A DNA stretch of 64,000 bases from Streptomyces sp. NBC_01288 (lineage in GTDB: Bacteria > Actinomycetota > Actinomycetes > Streptomycetales > Streptomycetaceae): positions 806,001-870,000 of the forward strand of contig NZ_CP108427.1 of NCBI RefSeq assembly GCF_035982055.1, written 5' to 3'. Below are positions 62,557 to 64,000 of this stretch, piece by piece. Numbering within the stretch: the first letter of the stretch is position 1; every line of letters begins with the position of its first letter. Position numbers and translations under genes: made by a program. Under the pieces are notes generated by a model that saw nothing but the letters and a program-made list of their open reading frames with translations, was not told the origin of the DNA and ran no database searches.

Positions 62557-62579
62557 CTTAATTCACGCCCTGAACTAAG
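62557..62579. promoter_or_regulatory. ROK regulator operator candidate
   Basis: CTTAATTCA-CGCCC-TGAACTAAG, 9-bp arms with one mismatch, 73 nt upstream of the ROK start and 17 nt past the end of the kinase gene. AT-rich half-sites in an otherwise GC-rich region. Confidence 0.6.
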
Positions 62580-62596
62580 GGGCGGCGGAATGCACA

Positions 62597-63562
62597 CTAC
62601 GGGGTGGAAGCCGTCTCGTCGATCTCTCGCAGGGCGGCGAGCAGCTCGGGGGCGACCCTCTCCCGCCGCCAACGGTTCTCTTCCTCGCCGAACTTCCTGG
62701 GGACCGTCTCGGCGAGCATGATCAGGTAGAGGTAGCTGCGATAGAGGGCGTAACGGAGGCGGGCCGACCGGTCGAACTCGGCCCGCCCGCCTGCCTCCCG
62801 GTAGCCCGCGAGGAACGGCTCGTCCTCCCTGATGTCCCCGAGCAGCGCCAGGGAGACGAAGTCGGCGAGGGGGTCGCCCCAGAACATCCGCTCGCCGTCG
62901 ATGAGGCCACCGACCCGGGGCGTTCCGGTCGTGCGGTCGACCAGGATGTTGCCCTGCCACAGGTCGAAGTGGACCGCGCAGGGGTCGGTGACCTCGTCCA
63001 GGGCGCCGTAGGCGGACCGGGCCGTGCGGGCGATGTCGTCGGCGGGAAGCGGGAGCCAGGCCTCGTAGCGGCGGGTGTCGTCGAGGACGGCGTCGTAGAG
63101 CGTGGTGAACGCGGTGCGCCAGTCGGGGGCGAGGGGGCCGAGGGCGCCGGAGGGGTAGCCGAAGCCGGGGCCGGTGATCTCGTGCAGGTGGGCGAGCCGG
63201 CAACCCAACTCCGTGCGCAGGTCGGCCACTTCGGGGTCCGTGAGGGAGTCGTCCCAGGGTTCGCCGGGGCAGCGCGTCATGAGGAGGGTGTCGCCGTCGA
63301 GGACCACGACACGCGGCGCCGCCACCCCGGCCTTGGCGGCGGCGCCGTAGAAGTCGGCCTCGGAGACGAGGAGTTGGCGTTCGTGCGCCAGGCCGGGGTC
63401 GGTGGGTGCGGTCTTGAGGACGTAGCGGGTGCCGTCGGTGAGGGTGAGTTCCTCGACGGTGTTGTAAGTGCCGCCGCCGAGGGGGCGGAGGTGGGCGAGG
63501 TCGCCGGGCGGGATGCCCGCCGCGCGGAGTACCTGTCGGGCTCGCTCCGAGGAGTCCGTCAC
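62597..63562 (-). CDS. Aminoglycoside phosphotransferase-fold small-molecule kinase
   Basis: 321 aa. LGGGTYNTVEELTLTDGTRYVLK (nucleotide loop and Lys), catalytic HFDLWQGNIL (H-x-D-x4-N) and metal site GLIDGERMFWGDPLADF. It phosphorylates a small molecule, possibly a sugar, choline-like compound or antibiotic. The ROK regulator lies downstream on the same strand, so a sugar substrate is a mild inference. ATG 63562. Confidence 0.9.
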   Translation of the reverse strand: MTDSSERARQVLRAAGIPPGDLAHLRPLGGGTYNTVEELTLTDGTRYVLKTAPTDPGLAHERQLLVSEADFYGAAAKAGVAAPRVVVLDGDTLLMTRCPGEPWDDSLTDPEVADLRTELGCRLAHLHEITGPGFGYPSGALGPLAPDWRTAFTTLYDAVLDDTRRYEAWLPLPADDIARTARSAYGALDEVTDPCAVHFDLWQGNILVDRTTGTPRVGGLIDGERMFWGDPLADFVSLALLGDIREDEPFLAGYREAGGRAEFDRSARLRYALYRSYLYLIMLAETVPRKFGEEENRWRRERVAPELLAALREIDETASTP

Positions 63563-63586
63563 CGTGCGCCCACCTCTTCCTCTCGG

Positions 63587-64000
63587 TCAGCCGGCGGCGT
63601 ACACGTCCTCGACGTAACGCCCGTCCGCCATCAGTGCGTTGAGCCACCGCTCGGCCGTCGCGTCGTCGGCGCCGGGCGTGCGGTCCCGGTACAGGGTACG
63701 GAACGCCTCCCGCACGCCCGGTGCCATGCGCGAGCCGTCGCCGCAGACGAACACCCGGGCGCCCGCGTCCAGCAGGGCCCACACCTCGTCGGCCTCGGCG
63801 GCGACGCGGTGCTGGACGAAGGTCACTCCGTCCTCCGGGGCCGCGCTGAACGCCGGGCGGAGCGAGACGGCTCCGGCGCGCTCGGCGGCGCGGAGTTCGT
63901 CGGCGTGGAGGTAGTCGGCGTCGGGCGCGTCACAACCGAAGTAGCTGAGAGCCGGGGCGAGTTCGGCACCGGAGGCGAGGGCGGCCGTACGGTCCGCGAT
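63587..64000 (-). CDS. C-terminus of a P450-BM3-type fusion enzyme (partial, start outside window)
   Basis: 137 aa of the C-terminal reductase end (translated from base 64000). The order FGCDAPDADYLHADELRAAE, FVQHRVAAEADEVWALLDAGARVFVCGDGSRMAPGVREAF and NGRY-like MADGRYVEDVYAAG matches the NADPH-binding end of CYP102A1 (P450 BM3), which ends KGRYAKDVWAG. This suggests a bifunctional P450/NADPH-P450 reductase oxidising fatty acids. The P450 half would lie beyond base 64000 on the minus strand. Confidence 0.85.
   Translation of the reverse strand: MADRTAALASGAELAPALSYFGCDAPDADYLHADELRAAERAGAVSLRPAFSAAPEDGVTFVQHRVAAEADEVWALLDAGARVFVCGDGSRMAPGVREAFRTLYRDRTPGADDATAERWLNALMADGRYVEDVYAAG

Overview
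The window is high-GC, densely packed DNA with GTG/ATG starts, GGAGG-type ribosome binding sites and gene content typical of Streptomyces: conservon genes, many ECF sigma, TetR, GlxA and MarR regulators, a terpene cyclase, several P450s, secreted glycan hydrolases and an F420-type nitroreductase. The species cannot be named from the sequence alone. I see no rRNA, tRNA, CRISPR array, replication origin or intact insertion sequence.

Layout. 1-9 kb is a signalling block: a PAS/GAF/PP2C/HATPase phosphatase, an ECF sigma factor divergent from a membrane Ser/Thr kinase, a DUF4232 lipoprotein, an ion transporter, a Usp-like protein, and a large one-chain protein joining sigma-like, zinc-finger, membrane and ricin-lectin parts. 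9-18 kb holds a PhyH dioxygenase, an aldo/keto reductase and a sugar operon: a GH114 endo-alpha-1,4-polygalactosaminidase-like lipoprotein, an ABC sugar-binding protein, two permeases and a GH4 alpha-galactosidase. It looks like a set for cutting, importing and finishing alpha-linked galactose/galactosamine oligosaccharides. It encodes no ATPase, so a shared MsiK-type ATPase is expected.

18-32 kb is a run of small regulator/enzyme pairs: TetR with an NTF2-like protein and twin palindromic operators; azoreductase opposite a SigJ-like ECF sigma; a P450-ferredoxin pair; a DDN-type nitroreductase; a CDF metal exporter; a VOC protein; an FG-GAP lipoprotein; a PNPOx protein with TetR; and an APC transporter with a YtcJ-like amidohydrolase. 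32-38 kb carries a class I terpene synthase convergent with a conservon (cvnA-B-C-D). The conservon ends in a P450 whose K-helix ExxR arginine is replaced by Trp, as in CYP157.

38-46.9 kb has a DUF1304/TetR operon, a GlxA-type regulator divergent from a quinone-oxidoreductase-like gene, and then a decayed stretch. That stretch holds a tyrosine-recombinase pseudogene (8-bp duplication, a second frameshift, two in-frame stops), an XRE-like remnant and a fragment of an AsnC-type regulator, with an apparently intact DUF3533 membrane gene and a two-HTH Lrp regulator between them. This is the only clear sign of past mobile DNA.

46.9-55 kb has an alcohol/aldehyde dehydrogenase pair under a divergent MarR with two matching palindromes, a STAS protein, and a translation/antibiotic-stress group: a second EF-Tu, a divergent PRPP synthetase and an OtrA/TetM-like ribosomal protection GTPase with a possible leader peptide. 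55-64 kb has DUF4230 and VanZ membrane proteins, a secreted GH16 beta-glucanase with a ricin domain behind a strong promoter and 21-bp-spaced repeats, a PHP hydrolase, an SDR, a VanX-like dipeptidase, a ROK regulator, a small-molecule kinase, and at the right edge the C-terminus of a P450-BM3-type fusion enzyme.
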